This document shows, piece after piece, positions 31,880 through 44,356 of a DNA stretch of 64,000 nt (position 1 is its first letter; every line of letters starts with the position of its first letter). The notes below the pieces were generated by a model. It searched no databases and had not been told where the DNA came from. It saw only the letters and a program-made list of their open reading frames with translations. The DNA comes from Bemisia tabaci (lineage: Eukaryota; Arthropoda; Insecta; Hemiptera; Aleyrodidae): assembly GCF_918797505.1 (NCBI RefSeq), contig NC_092801.1:40106517-40170516 (forward strand), read 5' to 3'. Made by a program: the position numbers and the translations under genes.

Positions 31880-32770
31880 CCGAAAATGCTTCATATTTTC
31901 CACTGAATTAATCGGTAAAAATCGGCAAATGGTTTTGCTGGAAATGTACGGTTCCTTCCAGTGTTCGAAACTCACCTTTGAGTTTTAGGAGCCATGTGGC
32001 GCATCAAGCTCGATTTGTAGGGGCCATTGAAGATTTTTTTAGAGGCCAGATTAACTTTTTGCCTATTTATCACGGCGCATTTAGTGAAAAATTAGATGCA
32101 AGATATTTTAGTCACAGAACTAGTAACTGTAACTTGCGGGAAATTTTGAAAATTCACAAAAAGAAAAATTAGGAATTTTGTTTTTGGGGGAAGGACAATT
32201 TTTTTGCCATTATTTGTTAGGCGCCATGACCGATTTCTTCGGCGTATTTAGCGCGATGGCGCCTGTGAGTTTCGAACACTGCAAGGCGACGCTAAAATGC
32301 GTTCTCAGCCGACGGAGTGGATCGCACTGTATTTGACGCAATGCGTGAAGTATTCACCCAGTCTTGTAGGCGTTAATATGCCTTTCACGCCGAACGCACT
32401 GTTGGCGTTGGCACGGCGTTGGCGCCTGCGAGTTTCGAACACTGCTTCCTTCATTTATTAAAATTTGATTTGAATCACAATGTTCGTTTTGGCTAAGTTT
32501 TGCTTTTTGGAGAATATCCAAGTTCCATGTTAAATTTTTACATCACACAAAACTGAGTTTCATCGAAGTGTACATTTTTCGCTCTTCCTTTTTTTGTCAT
32601 TTTCATTTAATTTTATTTTGTTTACTTAAAAAGACCAGATACGCCCAATATTTGCCGGTTTTAGATAGTTGTTGTTTTATTTGACTGGAAAAATCTCAGT
32701 TTTATTATTCTTTTTTCACGGCAAAGACAACCTCAGCAACATAGGGATCTCTTCTAATCATTTCTGATGC
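31880..32770. repeat. Spacer behind copy D with decayed palindrome fragments
   Basis: Around 32330-32420 it carries GACGCAATGCGTGAAGTATT and CTTGTAGGCGTTAATATG, relatives of the 76-bp palindrome core. Otherwise nothing recognised. Confidence 0.4.
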
Positions 32771-32777
32771 AGTGACG

Positions 32778-33038
32778 ATATCGACGGTGAAACTACCAAA
32801 CCACGTATCTCGGTTTGCGACGTCGCAGACTTCCTGTCATACTTTATTTTTTAAATGAAAAACTATTTAACATCCAGTCTTGAAAATTTCTGTGATTTTT
32901 TCTCTTTGTGCGGAGAAAATTCCGTGAAAATTTCAAGGAATGATATTGATTTGGTCTACTTCAAAAAAATAAAATGTGAGCGTAGATTTTTAAACACCGC
33001 AAACGAGATACGTGGTTTGGTAGTTTCACCGTCGATAT
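32778..33038. mobile_element. Intact 261-bp foldback MITE
   Basis: ATATCGACGGTGAAACTACC to GGTAGTTTCACCGTCGATAT; same length and about 95 percent similar to 36259-36519. Confidence 0.8.
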
Positions 33039-33039
33039 G

Positions 33040-35690
33040 CTATAGTGCATCCTAAATGTAAACCTAAATGATAATCACCGAATCAACCAGCATGCTAAGC
33101 ACTTAAGGCGCGATACAATTATTTCGGCTTTTGTGTAGCTCAAATTGCATACCATTGGTACATGAAGGGGCATTCAATTATTTTCTTTTTGCAATTTTAA
33201 TATTTGAGAGCCTAGTTAAGGGCATAAAAATCATTAGTATATTCGGATGTTCTTCGAACCCGCTTGAAAGGTGAAGACGATTTTTTTGGCGCGTATACGT
33301 AGTATACCGCCTTTGCGATCGTTTCGACCCCCCACTCGATACAATAACCGAGTCCCTTAGTTCCTTACCGAAAAGTGACTACCGCGAACTTCTGAGATTT
33401 TCCAAAGCGTGTAAAAAGTTTATTTATCCGTCAATAATTATGATTTAAAGTTGTTTCTCATTCTGGGGCTCATTAGTTTATGTGCAGTGAATACCAAGAG
33501 TCTACGTTACTTGGTTTTTTTAAAAAAAGCCTAAGAGTACGACGCGCTGATTTAAAATATGCATATATAAGCAGAAACAAGCGAACTGATTCGAGGATGG
33601 CTGATCAGGTCGGCACTCGTTGAATGAGAATTTCACTTCTTCGTTTTGTTTAAAACGTTAGCTTTGACAGATCTCCACAACCCTGTTAAGATTTTCAAAA
33701 TTTGGTACCCCTTGCTCTGATAGCCGGGGCCAGCAGGATAGTGGTAAGTGCAATCTGTGATGAGCCTCGAGACTCATTAGACCATGTGCTAACCGTGGCC
33801 CATACAGAAATTCACTCCCCTATCAGGCCAAAACAGTGCACAGGCAGGCACAAAACCCAGGTAGTGTCCGTCGCTTCCCAGCTGAAGAACAAAAGGCGAC
33901 CCTCGCGGTCCTCGTCACAGTCAGACCTAATTACTTTCAATCGATTACCCATTTCACCGTAACGCTGGGATCCATCAAATTTTCGAAAAAATTGTTTCGC
34001 GAGTACTTAGCAATTTTTTCCTTACTCTCCGTTCAAAGACGAATTGAAAGAGGTCTCATTCATAAAAATCGGCCGAATAGAAGAGAAGTTGCAGTATTCG
34101 AAATTCGAAGAAATCAACGAAACTTCTCCAAACAAAAAATAAAATGAAGGGGAAAAAAGAAATGTATAAATTACAATTAAATATAATTGACCTTAGAATT
34201 TGGCAAGCAATTCAACTATATAACGGAGAAAAAATTGGGAGAAATTACAAAAAATTCGCCTCTTGCAAGGGGCTTCCTTGTAAGAATTTTGATCTGAAGG
34301 CAAGGATTGAATACCAGCGCAATACACCATACAATACATGGTGTGCCTGAACGAACATTTTTTTTTGTGTTAAAATCGAAAATTCTTTATATTTTTTAAC
34401 TACAGTGTCTCTTGAGTCGTTTGAGCCAAAAAAAAATTCCGTCAAGATTCTGGAAAGTAAAGGCGCTTTAAAAGTATTCTGGGGCTATGTATCCTAACTG
34501 TGTCCACACATGGTTTCTGTTCAGCATATCCATGTGTAAGTATTTTTACACGTAGAATCTAATTTTCACGTCAGGGAGTCGACACATACCGATTTTTTCG
34601 ATTTTATACGGAAAATTGATGGTTTTTCGGGATTGAAATTATTATTGTTTCATGAAAAATAAATGCACCCAAAATGACTGTAGCATATTGATTTTTATAT
34701 ATTTGCACCTACGAAATTGGTTGGTAAATTCAACGAGTGAGTGCATCGACCTGGTATATCAAGTTTCTGCAATTTTTCACGGAAAATCGGTAGATTTTCG
34801 GGATGTAGATTGCTTACTTTCAATTCATGAATGAATAAAGCATGGACATGGTTGAATTTCTTTGCATGGAAATACGTTTAAAATAACAAAATCAAGACAT
34901 ATTTAATGCAATTACATTTATATCGAGTCAATTTCTTTTCAATAATATATCGGGATTTATAATAGGTACCGGTGATTTGGATATTTTAGCCCCAAAAATA
35001 CCTTTAAATCGACTGTATCTTTCAGGAGTTCGACAGAATTTTTCCTTTCTTCGCTTAAATTATTCCGTAGCACTTTTCTTTAAGAATCTGATAAGATATT
35101 GCTGGGGGCAGATCAAAAAACTTAATCTCGTTCGAATGGCTTTCTACATTCACAATACACGGTCTCGTCAAAGTGCGTCGTCGAAGAGTTGGATCGCATG
35201 AATTCTCTTGTTGTGCTACTTGCCTATTTTGAAATCTCTGTAAATGAAAACTAAAGGGGTTGATATGTGTGAGTTAATGACGCGCCTTATCAACACATTG
35301 TGTTGGAGTTCACTGCTTGTTTTATCTTAGGTTACTTTTTTTGTACTTTTTATTCTTGTAAAATATATTTTTTTAAAAATTAAATTTTAAGAACATTTTT
35401 TAAATATTAAAAAAATTTAGCAGTCGGAAAACGGTATCTTCCTTTTCATGTCTTAATACAGTACTTTTGCATTTTTTCAATTGCCTTTTTTTGTCTATTT
35501 CTTAAAGAGAAAGCCAACGCCCGTTTTTCCTTTGACATCCTCGGAAAAAGTAAGTCAGAACGATCTCGTCTGTCTGACATATCACACTGCCTAAAAGGAC
35601 AAACCAGTATGACGTCTCTTTGACGTCAGTTTGATGTAACTGACGAGACACACTCACTCGCTGTTCCTACAAGAAAATTCCCGATGACAA
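33040..35690. other. Spacer between copies D and E, no gene recognised
   Basis: Several short open stretches (for example 33702-33962 and 33836-34147) overlap in different frames and lack coding features. A block at 35143-35245 (TTCACAATACACGGTCTCGT) is shared with 44716-44822. Confidence 0.4.
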
Positions 35691-35731
35691 TGTTGTATTG
35701 AAGTGCATAGCTCGATGTCTATGACCATTCT

Positions 35732-35760
35732 GGCGTATCAGATTGTTTTTGATGAGATCA
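35732..35760 (+). promoter_or_regulatory. Start block upstream of copy E
   Basis: GGCGTATCAGATTGTTTTTG then ATGAGATCA, 88 nt before the ATG. The initiator-like TCAGATTG is kept, but TGATAAG has become TGATGAG. Confidence 0.48.
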
Positions 35761-35819
35761 AACTATGCTTACGTTATACTTAATTTTTCCGTATCTACAA
35801 TTACACGTGTATCAGAAGT

Positions 35820-35876
35820 ATGATCGCAGCTTTATTCTCTTCCATCTCGTTGATTCTTGCATCCACTGAGGCTTCG
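35820..35876 (+). CDS. Copy E exon 1: signal peptide
   Basis: 19 codons after agaagt, ending ACT GAG GCT TCG, donor gtaagt. Confidence 0.8.
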
Positions 35877-38800
35877 GTAAGTGTAAATAGTGACGGATTC
35901 TATCTTGTGAAAAAACTCTGAAAAGCAAGTAAGAAAATTCTTGAAAAATACTCAATACTTATTGGCAATACTCAAAGCAAATAAGAATCTCATCTTAAAA
36001 TCAAGTGTTAGGTTATGTTTTGGCTATATCTTAATATGTTCTTAAAATATCTGTACGTTAAATATGGATGGAAGATTATACTCCGGGATAATGTGAATAA
36101 CCTTATCTGTAGGGCTTGGAGGACAAGGCACATAAGTGCAGTTGTTGCTATTTCGTAAAATACGTGTTTGAAGTTTCGAGATTATACGGATCCTTTGGGC
36201 GGAAAAAAGTTCAATCTGACTTTTTGATGCTTAAAAATTGGAATAAGCAATATGCAGAATATCGACGGTGAAACTACCAAACCACGTATCTCGGTTTGCG
36301 ACGTCGCAGACTTCCTGTCATACTTTATTTTTTAAATGAAAAACTACTTAACGTCCAGTCTTGAAAATTTCTGTGATTTTTCCTCCTCGTGCGGAGAAAA
36401 TTCTGTGAAAATTTTAAGGAATGATATTGATTTGGTCTACCTCAAAAAAATTAAATGCGAGCGTAGATTTTTAAACACCGCAAACGAGATACGTGGTTTG
36501 GTAGTTTCACCGTCGATATGCAATAAGAGGTTGTCTGGAAATGATTCAAATCTCGATTTTTGCAAAAAAATGCAGTTATGCGCCTCAACCTCCAAGCCCC
36601 TCTTACAAAGTTTTGGCGGGAAACAGAAATTTTAAGCAAATCTTTGTGCATACCGTATGGTTTGAAGAGTGCAATTTAAGTGACATTCATAGTTTTATAC
36701 TTACTTGAACTAAATCAGGAAAAATTTAACTTCTTCTAGCCGACTCTCGGATAACACCTATGTTGTGGAAATAATGACTCGAACGATAAAAAATCAAAGC
36801 ATATAAAAACGTAAGAAAATACTTAAAGTAGTATCTTATGATTGGTCTGTTTATTTCTATCAAAACTTGAAGTAGTTTCAAGCAAGCGGGCTGATTGTCG
36901 AACGTTTATAACCAGTCCAATTTGATATAGAAATGCTATGTATTATATGGTTAAGATAGAGCTATGTCGTGTTAAAGATAAATTGTTCAGTTTATGATGA
37001 CGCAGTATTATTTTTTTTCAAATAAATCATTTAATTAATTTGGAAAAAACAACTAAAATTGCATGTGAGGAAAATGACTAGGCAACCTGAAAATGATTTC
37101 CATGTGCAGCGGCCCGATTATTGAAACTATGTTGGCAGGAGAAGACCTGACATATACAGATTTCTGTGAAAATTTACAATTTAATTGTACTTGATGCACG
37201 TGCATAGTTTGGAGAACGAGAGCCATGTGACATTATACTCAAGTATTTGAATTTTATCAGTCTATACTCTAACTACTTGCAGCCAACTCCAACACCGACG
37301 AGTAAAAATTTTGACCAGTTGCTAGACAGACTCAGATCCTTTGAAATAAACAGAAAGGCCGCAATAAAGACGGCAGTAGAGGAAGCGGCGAGCAAAAAAT
37401 GCAACGCAACGGGCAAATTTCTGGAGGTCATCGGAGAGGCGGATGATGTGCTCGTAAACATACGAAACTACTTTGAAGCTGGTAAAGTTATGTTTGATTT
37501 TAACAAAGAAAAATCGAACACCTTCCAAGCTGATGTAGTCGCGGTAAGCGAACCTTCATTTTTTACCAACCCTCAAACTCAAAACCCAATTAGGTACCTA
37601 ACGGTACGGCCGGATTTAGGGGGAGGGGGGCTGAAAATTTTGCGATTTTTCTAAAGATAGACGTAGAAAAAAAAATCGGATTCGGCGAAAAGATTACGAA
37701 CGAGTAAAGGCGGCAAAATCTCTCCTTTCTCAAGAGCAAAAAGATTTCTAATTTCTAATTTTGTCGTCTTTAGGTGGTACAAGAGATAGCAGCTTTAACT
37801 TTCGCGCATAGTTCCGTAAACTTTTGCTAGGGAGGATGTCGTTTTAAGAAAAATTTGCCCAAAACGAGTAACCGGGATTTATGCACCCTTCTCCCTAGGG
37901 ACATCAATTTGATGGTCCTTATTGATCTTTTTTACGACGGATGAGAAGGGGGCGGCAAATAGGTAAATCCGGCCTTGCCCGAAACCGACCCTATGATATT
38001 GTAATAATCTATCTCTGAGAATTAGTTTCTATCTTGATTCTTTGAACTTTTTAAAAGGATGCATGGCTCCTCATCTACCTATTTTGTTTAATTTTCATAT
38101 TTGTTTTTTCACTTTGATTTCTATTTTCTATCGTTTCCTGAAGAGCTAATCTTAAAGTGTCAAAATCTTAAATCTAAATCTTAAAAACTTATTACTGGAC
38201 CGCGTTAAGTATACTTAAGTATATTAAGTATATTATAGTTTTTCAAAAACTGTATGAACAGCGGACGATTTTTGTTTTTTTGTTGTTTTTTAGTATTTGC
38301 TGCACACCCACCCCTCGAAAATGGACCGCGTTAAGCACAAAGGAACCAAGCCACATTAGATATTGTCAAATTTAATTTGGTAATTTAATTTTTTACATGG
38401 AACCGGTTGTGCGGGTTTTTGTGTGAACAGTGAATTCTCTGCATTGTTGGAAGAAAATTCCTCAAAATATTTGAAGGAATCCGCTCAAATGCTGTCTTGT
38501 AAAAAATTAAACTGCCCAGTTTTCGGCAATGACTGATGTAGCCTCGATCCTTTCTGCTAAACTCGGCCCAACTCAGGGCCGGATTTACCTACTTGCCGCC
38601 CATGGGTCGCCTGTATTTTGCCGTTCCCTTCTCATTCGTTTTGAAACATCAATAAAAACCATCAAGTGAACGTGCCAGAGGGGGAGGGGTGCATGAGACG
38701 TGTTTACCTACTCATGTTGGATACATTTTTTGCGAAAGCCCTGTCAACACTACTAGCAAAATTTCACGGAACTTTGCGCGAAAGTTAAGTTTCGTAAACC

Positions 38801-40814
38801 TATCTCTATGTGGACAAGGTCCTCCATTTATAAGAAATGAACCAAAAAATAATGAAAGAACAAACATAAGTGTGGTGGAACAAACATAAAACAACAACAA
38901 ACAACAACAACACTCATAATGTTTAACTTCCGCCGCTGCGCCGCGCTGATCGCACTGGGATTGGCGCAATGCGTGAAGTATTCCTGCAGTCTTGTAGGCG
39001 CTACACGTTTCACGCCAACCGCTCCTGACCGCATTGTGTTTGGCGCAATGGGTGAAGTATTCATGCAGTCTTATAGGCGCTAATATGTGTTACATGCCGT
39101 TCGTCGCGCCGAGGGCTTGTCTTTTTCATCTCAAGTCTTCGTCATCATTCCTCTCATGCGTTGAGCTCCAAGCCGAATGGACCACTAGACAAGGTACGAA
39201 TTTAAGCATTCTGATACATGCATCTTAACCAAAATTTCACGTAGAACACGATTCGCGCAACGAAAATTACTGAAACCAACTCCTAACGAAGCTATATTAA
39301 CATTTTTATTTCACATTGGTTACGAGGAATTTGAACTGCCCGCTCACAAGAAACTCAAAGCACGCATTACAACGGTCTCAGCAATCTTCTCAATCGAGCA
39401 ATGTTCATTTCCCACCATGTGTTTTTCAAACTATAAGTAATTTGCTATAGCTGAGCCAAAGTGTCAAGATTGAGGTTGCCAGATTTTTTCATCGCAGAGA
39501 CGTTCATGATAACGTTTACGAGCAATGTGAATCACGTAGAGCATTGAGTTTTCATGAGCGCGTGCTTTGAATTCACGCACCAAGAATCATTAATATCTTC
39601 GGAAGGAGTTGATTTCGGTGATATTCGTTGTGCGCATCGTGTTTTACGTGAAATTTTGGTAAAGAAACGTGTATCAGAATGCTGAAATTCGTACTTTGTC
39701 TAGTGGTCCATTGCGTGTTTAGATCTTCTCTTCACTCTACTAATTAAAGATGCTATTTCTTGTACCAACAAAAAACGACAAAATTAGAAATGACTGTACT
39801 CTCAGGAAAGAGAGATTTCGTCCCCTTTTCTCATGGATAATTTTTTTTCTGAATTCGATCTTTTTGTACCTTATTTATAAAAATTGCAAAATTTGCCGCC
39901 ATGGGCCGCGGCCCATGTGGCCACCCCCTTAATCCGGCCCTGGCTCAACTGCCATTATCATCTCAACACCAGTTTGAGTCTATATCAGGGCATAATATCC
40001 ATTGTAATTTTTCATTCACTTATTTTGTAGCCATGTTTTTTTTCAAAATCATGAAAATGTTAGTTAGAATGATTATGCTCTTGGTAATTTAATGTACTCA
40101 TGATCTTTATCACAACACTGCTCTCCTTGAAGTAGTCCTTGCGTTCAATCTTTATTTTGAACGGAGGAGTCAACCGTCGAATCGAAAAAAATAAAAAAGG
40201 AGAAAGACTTTAAGAGAAATAAAAATTGCGTGGGTTCTTTTCTGTGAAAGTATGATAAGATGTATAATAATAATATCAACGGTAAAACTATTAGACCACA
40301 TATTTTGATTTGCGATGTTGCAGACTTCCTGTCTTACTTTATTTTTTATATAAAAATAACTACACGCAACAACTATTTTTTAAAATCTCCACTGATTTAT
40401 CTTCTAAATTCAAAGAATACTCAGTGAAGACTTCAAGAAATAAACATATTTTTTCTTCTTGAAAAAAATAAAATGGGAGTGGGGATTTTTAAACATAGCA
40501 AGCGAGGCACGTGGTCTCGTAGTTTCACCATCGATATGTCTTGAGAAATGTTCAGTTGTCTGACGACTTTACTTCAATTTTGGTTCTAGAAAACGCAGCT
40601 CTTGCGAGATCAAAATTACTTGCGAAATCAAATGATAAGGCTCTCTGCAATTCTCAAAACTTTAGAAGCTCATATGGACGATTTATCTACGGAACAGTTG
40701 ATCCCTCTGAGACCAGTAGTCGCCACCCTCAAGCGGTCTGAGGAAGCACTGGTCCCAATCGCGAAAAAATTTCAAAGCGATATGAATGCACTTCAAAAGA
40801 ATGCCATACAATAG
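35820..40814 (+). CDS. Copy E: small secreted helical protein, tandem family
   Basis: Exons 35820-35876, 37283-37543 and 40590-40814, phase 0 introns, 180 aa. Signal peptide MIAALFSSISLILASTEAS. Exon 2 starts PTPTPTSKNFDQLLDRLRSF, has sequon CNATG (Asn60) and NIRNYFEAGKVMFDFNKEKS. Exon 3 starts KTQLLRDQNYLRNQMIRLSA and ends LQKNAIQ. It has the longest second intron of the family (about 3.0 kb) because a 1.37-kb hAT-like element and a smaller foldback element were inserted there. AATAAA lies at 40916, followed by an A-run. Exon 3 is closest to that of copy C. Confidence 0.84.
36109..36604. mobile_element. Foldback element interrupted by a 261-bp MITE, intron 1 of copy E
   Basis: Outer arms GTAGGGCTTGGAGGACAAGG and CCTCCAAGCCCCTCTTAC enclose the complete MITE at 36259-36519, so the MITE is the younger insertion. 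Confidence 0.7.
36259..36519. mobile_element. Intact 261-bp foldback MITE (nested)
   Basis: Same ends and length as 32778-33038. Confidence 0.8.
37283..37543 (+). CDS. Copy E exon 2
   Basis: 87 codons between cttgcag and gtaagc, phase 0 in and out. Confidence 0.86.
38574..39942. mobile_element. 1369-bp hAT-like non-autonomous element in intron 2 of copy E
   Basis: Ends CAGGGCCGGATTTACCTACT and AATCCGGCCCTG, flanked by GCCCAACT (38566-38573) and GCTCAACT (39943-39950), an 8-bp duplication with one change. The interior has two direct GCGCAATGxGTGAAGTATTC units and a complete inner foldback element (39178-39711); no transposase. Confidence 0.8.
39178..39711. mobile_element. 534-bp foldback element nested in the hAT-like element
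   Basis: TGGACCACTAGACAAGGTAC to its complement. A second copy at 61786-62778 is split by a TTAA foldback element. Confidence 0.75.
40273..40537. mobile_element. 261-bp-family foldback MITE 52 bp before exon 3 of copy E
   Basis: ATATCAACGGTAAAACTATT to GTAGTTTCACCATCGATAT; more diverged than the 32.8 and 36.3 kb copies. Confidence 0.7.
40590..40814 (+). CDS. Copy E exon 3
   Basis: 74 residues plus TAG, acceptor ggttctag. Confidence 0.86.
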   Translation, partial: KTQLLRDQNYLRNQMIRLSAILKTLEAHMDDLSTEQLIPLRPVVATLKRSEEALVPIAKKFQSDMNALQKNAIQ

Positions 40815-40915
40815 ATGCGTGGTTTATTCACGGATTAAAATATTTTCTTTTATATATGAATTGGATTTGTTTTATCTATATCATCAACAATTAATACGTT
40901 GTAGCTTTGTTTATA

Positions 40916-40921
40916 AATAAA
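40916..40921 (+). terminator. Polyadenylation signal AATAAA after copy E
   Basis: Hexamer about 100 nt after the copy E stop and just before a 15-A run. Confidence 0.5.
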
Positions 40922-43290
40922 AGTTAAAAAAAAAAAAAAAATCTATATCATCGATATATTCTCAACCGAGCAAAAGGTCCTAAAACCTGTAAGAGTAGAT
41001 AGCAATATTCAGTTGATGGAGGAATATTCCCGCAGATCCTGATAATGGGACATTTTTCTTTCAAGTTCCTATGACATATTTTTTGGGGGACTAGAAATGG
41101 CTATGTTGGAATTTTTAGTTCCAAATTGCAAAATAAAGTCCAATTATGAGTATTTCTTCTTCACCGGACTGCGAGAATATCACCGTATGCTGCGCCGTTA
41201 CAAAAATTTTGCTATGATCCCAAGCAAATATTTTAACTTCCGAGGGATCAAATTGCATACCCACCGAAATGAAGGAATTCAGAGTGAGTTAGATGATTTG
41301 TGGCTTAAATTGCTTTATTTAAAAGCGGTGTTTTTTCAGAGAAGTTTTGACCTTAAGGAGCTTTTGTAACTCTCCTGTAATTCGTGTTCAAGATGCCTGA
41401 TTAATGTATAATAATTAATGATTGTATTTACTTAAAATTACTAAAGATATGAAAATAGGAAAATCTTTGAGAATAGCAATGAATTAAACGGCAATTTTAA
41501 TTTGAATTCAGCACTCAAAATGACCAAGGAGGAGTAGGAAACCTCCCTGAGAATCAAGAAATTCAGAACTCGTTTACAACTTTATTCGGGATCTTTAAAA
41601 ATCGTCTAAGATCAAATGCTTCGCACTGAAAATCACATCATAATTATCTCAAAATCATGATTTCCGACGAAGGCATTGCGATGCCAAGTTTCAATGCTTT
41701 TTCATTAGAAATTGGTAAAGTGTATGGGATACCAAACTAATAACCATAATTGAGCCTCACGTCGATTTTTAGAAGAAGTGAGTATTGTCTGTCTCCTTGG
41801 TAGAGCTGTCACTCTCTTTATCGATTCTTGACTAATACAGTGGGCATTGAGAGGTCACGTCAGACCCACAAAGAAGTTTCTTTTGGCCGGGGAGGTTTGC
41901 ATGCGTGTGAACAACTATGTAATAATTAAGAGCCATCTGTATGGTCGTTCCTTGATTGGCTCATTTTCAGGATATGGATTCCTCTCAGATCTTCGTGAAG
42001 CGAAGTTTTTACGAGAGGTCGCAAGAGGCCTGTCACACAGTATGAGCTAATATACAACGTTGAGGAACTCAGGTTAAGGTCGACTGAATTTGTTCATTAA
42101 AAATTGATTTTTACAAAGAATTGCATCGGTAGCCGCCACAGTTATGTGTCAAAATGTGTTAGAGTCCTGCATTTATTAGAAATATTTTGTAATTTTACAA
42201 GAACCAACTCGGTGCAATCTTACTAACTCTAGTCCGCTTACGTTGGAATTTGATTGAATTTTTGTCAAAATTTTCCTTTTCGAAAAGGTACCGTGTTAAA
42301 TTATTTTCTGAACCGTACCATCTTTCGGCGTAAAATGTAGTGGTTTCCTAAGAAAGGAAAGAAAACTGCTAAGGCAGTCACGAGCACAACAATTGGACTA
42401 CCTAACATTTTGTAAATATCAAATTTAAAAAAAAAAAATGCAAATCATAGAAACGTACTTTGCACTTCAATTTTATTTAATTAATGTGCATATTTTGCGG
42501 GCAATTATCAATTTCCTGTAATTTGCAGTTAATGAGTGATGAATTAAAAATGTAAAAATTCATAAATGACGAAAGAAAAAAAAAAAAAAAATAAACGTAC
42601 ATCATGCTTGGATTTGAAACACGCGCGTGTACGTAATGAAATCAGTGACTATAGTTGGGTTTGTTTCGAAACGGCAACTAAACCAACTTCGCGGCAAAGC
42701 GGAGAGTATCATCAGCGGTTGAAGGCGCTTCAGACCGAGATGTGTGATCCTGAAGTTCTTTATACTTTACGTTGATGCCAATCATTGCGCTTTGATGAGG
42801 CAGCACGTATACCGCTTGCGAACTAGTGACGCGTTTATTAAAAATATTGATTTTGTAATTCAATGAAATCTACATTAGGTTTAAAATATCAGTAAAAATG
42901 TTATTATTTCTAATTTCCAAGATTAGTATTTTATTTTATCTTAAATTATTTACTGATTGAAGTTGCTGACTTTTCTAGTTGTCTTTTCCTTCATGAAAGA
43001 ACGTAACTGCATTTAAATATGTTGCGAGGTTTCCCCCGAACCGAAAGTTCATCATGGTGAAAGATGGTCATTGAACACTTGGACGTATTTATGCGAAAAG
43101 GCGCTAAACGCCATTTCCAAACTTCTCAGTAAAGCAAGTTTGACTAAAACAATTGGCGTTTCCGTACTAATGGACCGATTTTGGTTTACTTTAGCTTGTT
43201 TGAAAGCTGAAGAGTTCCTCTAATTACGTACGTTGCCAAAATTAGGAAAAAATGCATACTAAGCGAGATATAGGGGATTTTTGCACGTAG
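40922..43290. other. Spacer after copy E, no gene recognised
   Basis: Contains a half copy of the 150-bp MITE at 41100-41145 (TAGTTCCAAATTGCAAAATA) and scattered short open stretches without coding character. Confidence 0.4.
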
Positions 43291-43418
43291 GTCCATTTGA
43301 TTTAATGCGCTAACCCGGATTCCGAATTAAATCAAAAGGCGCTATCTCCACTTGAATCACTTGATTGACGCGCGCGCGGCGAAGCTTGGTGGAAACTTGG
43401 TGAAATTTAGTACCGGGG

Positions 43419-44150
43419 GGTATTTTTGGACGGGAAATTCGAATTTCGGGTCAAATTTTGAAAATTCAGAAATCCAAGATGGCGGACATGGCCTAAAATG
43501 CTATCTCGGCCCCTGTCCAGCCGATCTTGGTGTAACTTGGTATCAGGGGGTATTTTCGAACGGGAAACTCGAATTTCGGGTCAAATTTTGAAAATTCAGA
43601 AATCCAAGATGGCGGACATGGCCTAAAATGCTATCTCAGCCCCTGTCCAGCCGATCTTGGTGAAACTTGGTATTAGGGGGTATTTTCGGACGGGAAACTT
43701 GAATTTCGGGTCAAATTTTGAAAATTCAGAAATCCAAGATGGCGGACATGGCCTAAAATGCTATCTCGGCCCCTATCCAGCCGATCTTGGTGAAACTTGA
43801 TATTAGGGGGTATTTTCGGACGGGAAATTCGAATTTCGGGTCAAATTTTGAAAATTCAGAAATCCAAGATGGCGGACATGGCCTAAAATGCTATCTCGGC
43901 CCCTATCCAGCCGATCTTGGTGAAACTTGATATTAGGGGGTATTTTCGGACGGGAAATTCGAATTTCGGGTCAAATTTTGAAAATTCAGAAATCCAAGAT
44001 GGCGGACATGGCCTAAAATGCTATCTCGGCTCCTGTCCAGCCGATCTTGGTGAAACTTGGCATCGGGGGAATTTTCGGACGGGAAACTTGAATTTCGGGT
44101 CAAATTTTGAAAATTCAGAAATCCAAGATGGCGGATGTGGCTTAAAATGA
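43419..44150 (+). repeat. Six-unit tandem array, 130-bp period (left arm)
   Basis: Units are about 95 percent alike. As 130 is not a multiple of three, the open stretches through them are chance products of low stop density, not a protein. Confidence 0.85.
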
Positions 44151-44356
44151 TATCTATTTCTTAAACAAACGCACTTCACGTCTAGAATGGCCGCCAATGA
44201 ACCTGCGTAAAGCGCACGGGCCGGGTTGTGAAGGCCGGAGGTGGTGGGAGCCCAAATATACCTACCTAACCTCAATCTGCTTTCCCGCTGCATCTTGCCA
44301 ATGTGGATGAGATGTGGAAATTTCCACGTTTGTAAACTTTAAATATATGGCACTCT

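Noticed and set aside
33702..34147. Two overlapping open frames of 86 and 103 codons
   Set aside because: No splice context, repeats or recognisable motifs; they overlap in different frames as expected by chance.
40031..40092. Hydrophobic stretch AMFFFKIMKMLVRMIMLL as last exon of the membrane-protein gene
   Set aside because: Phase would fit, but it lies 30 kb away beyond four other genes; the 12790 candidate is nearer, longer and has a duplicated relative.
43419..44150. CRISPR-like array
   Set aside because: Units are contiguous 130-bp repeats without spacers, in eukaryotic DNA with an inverted partner array.
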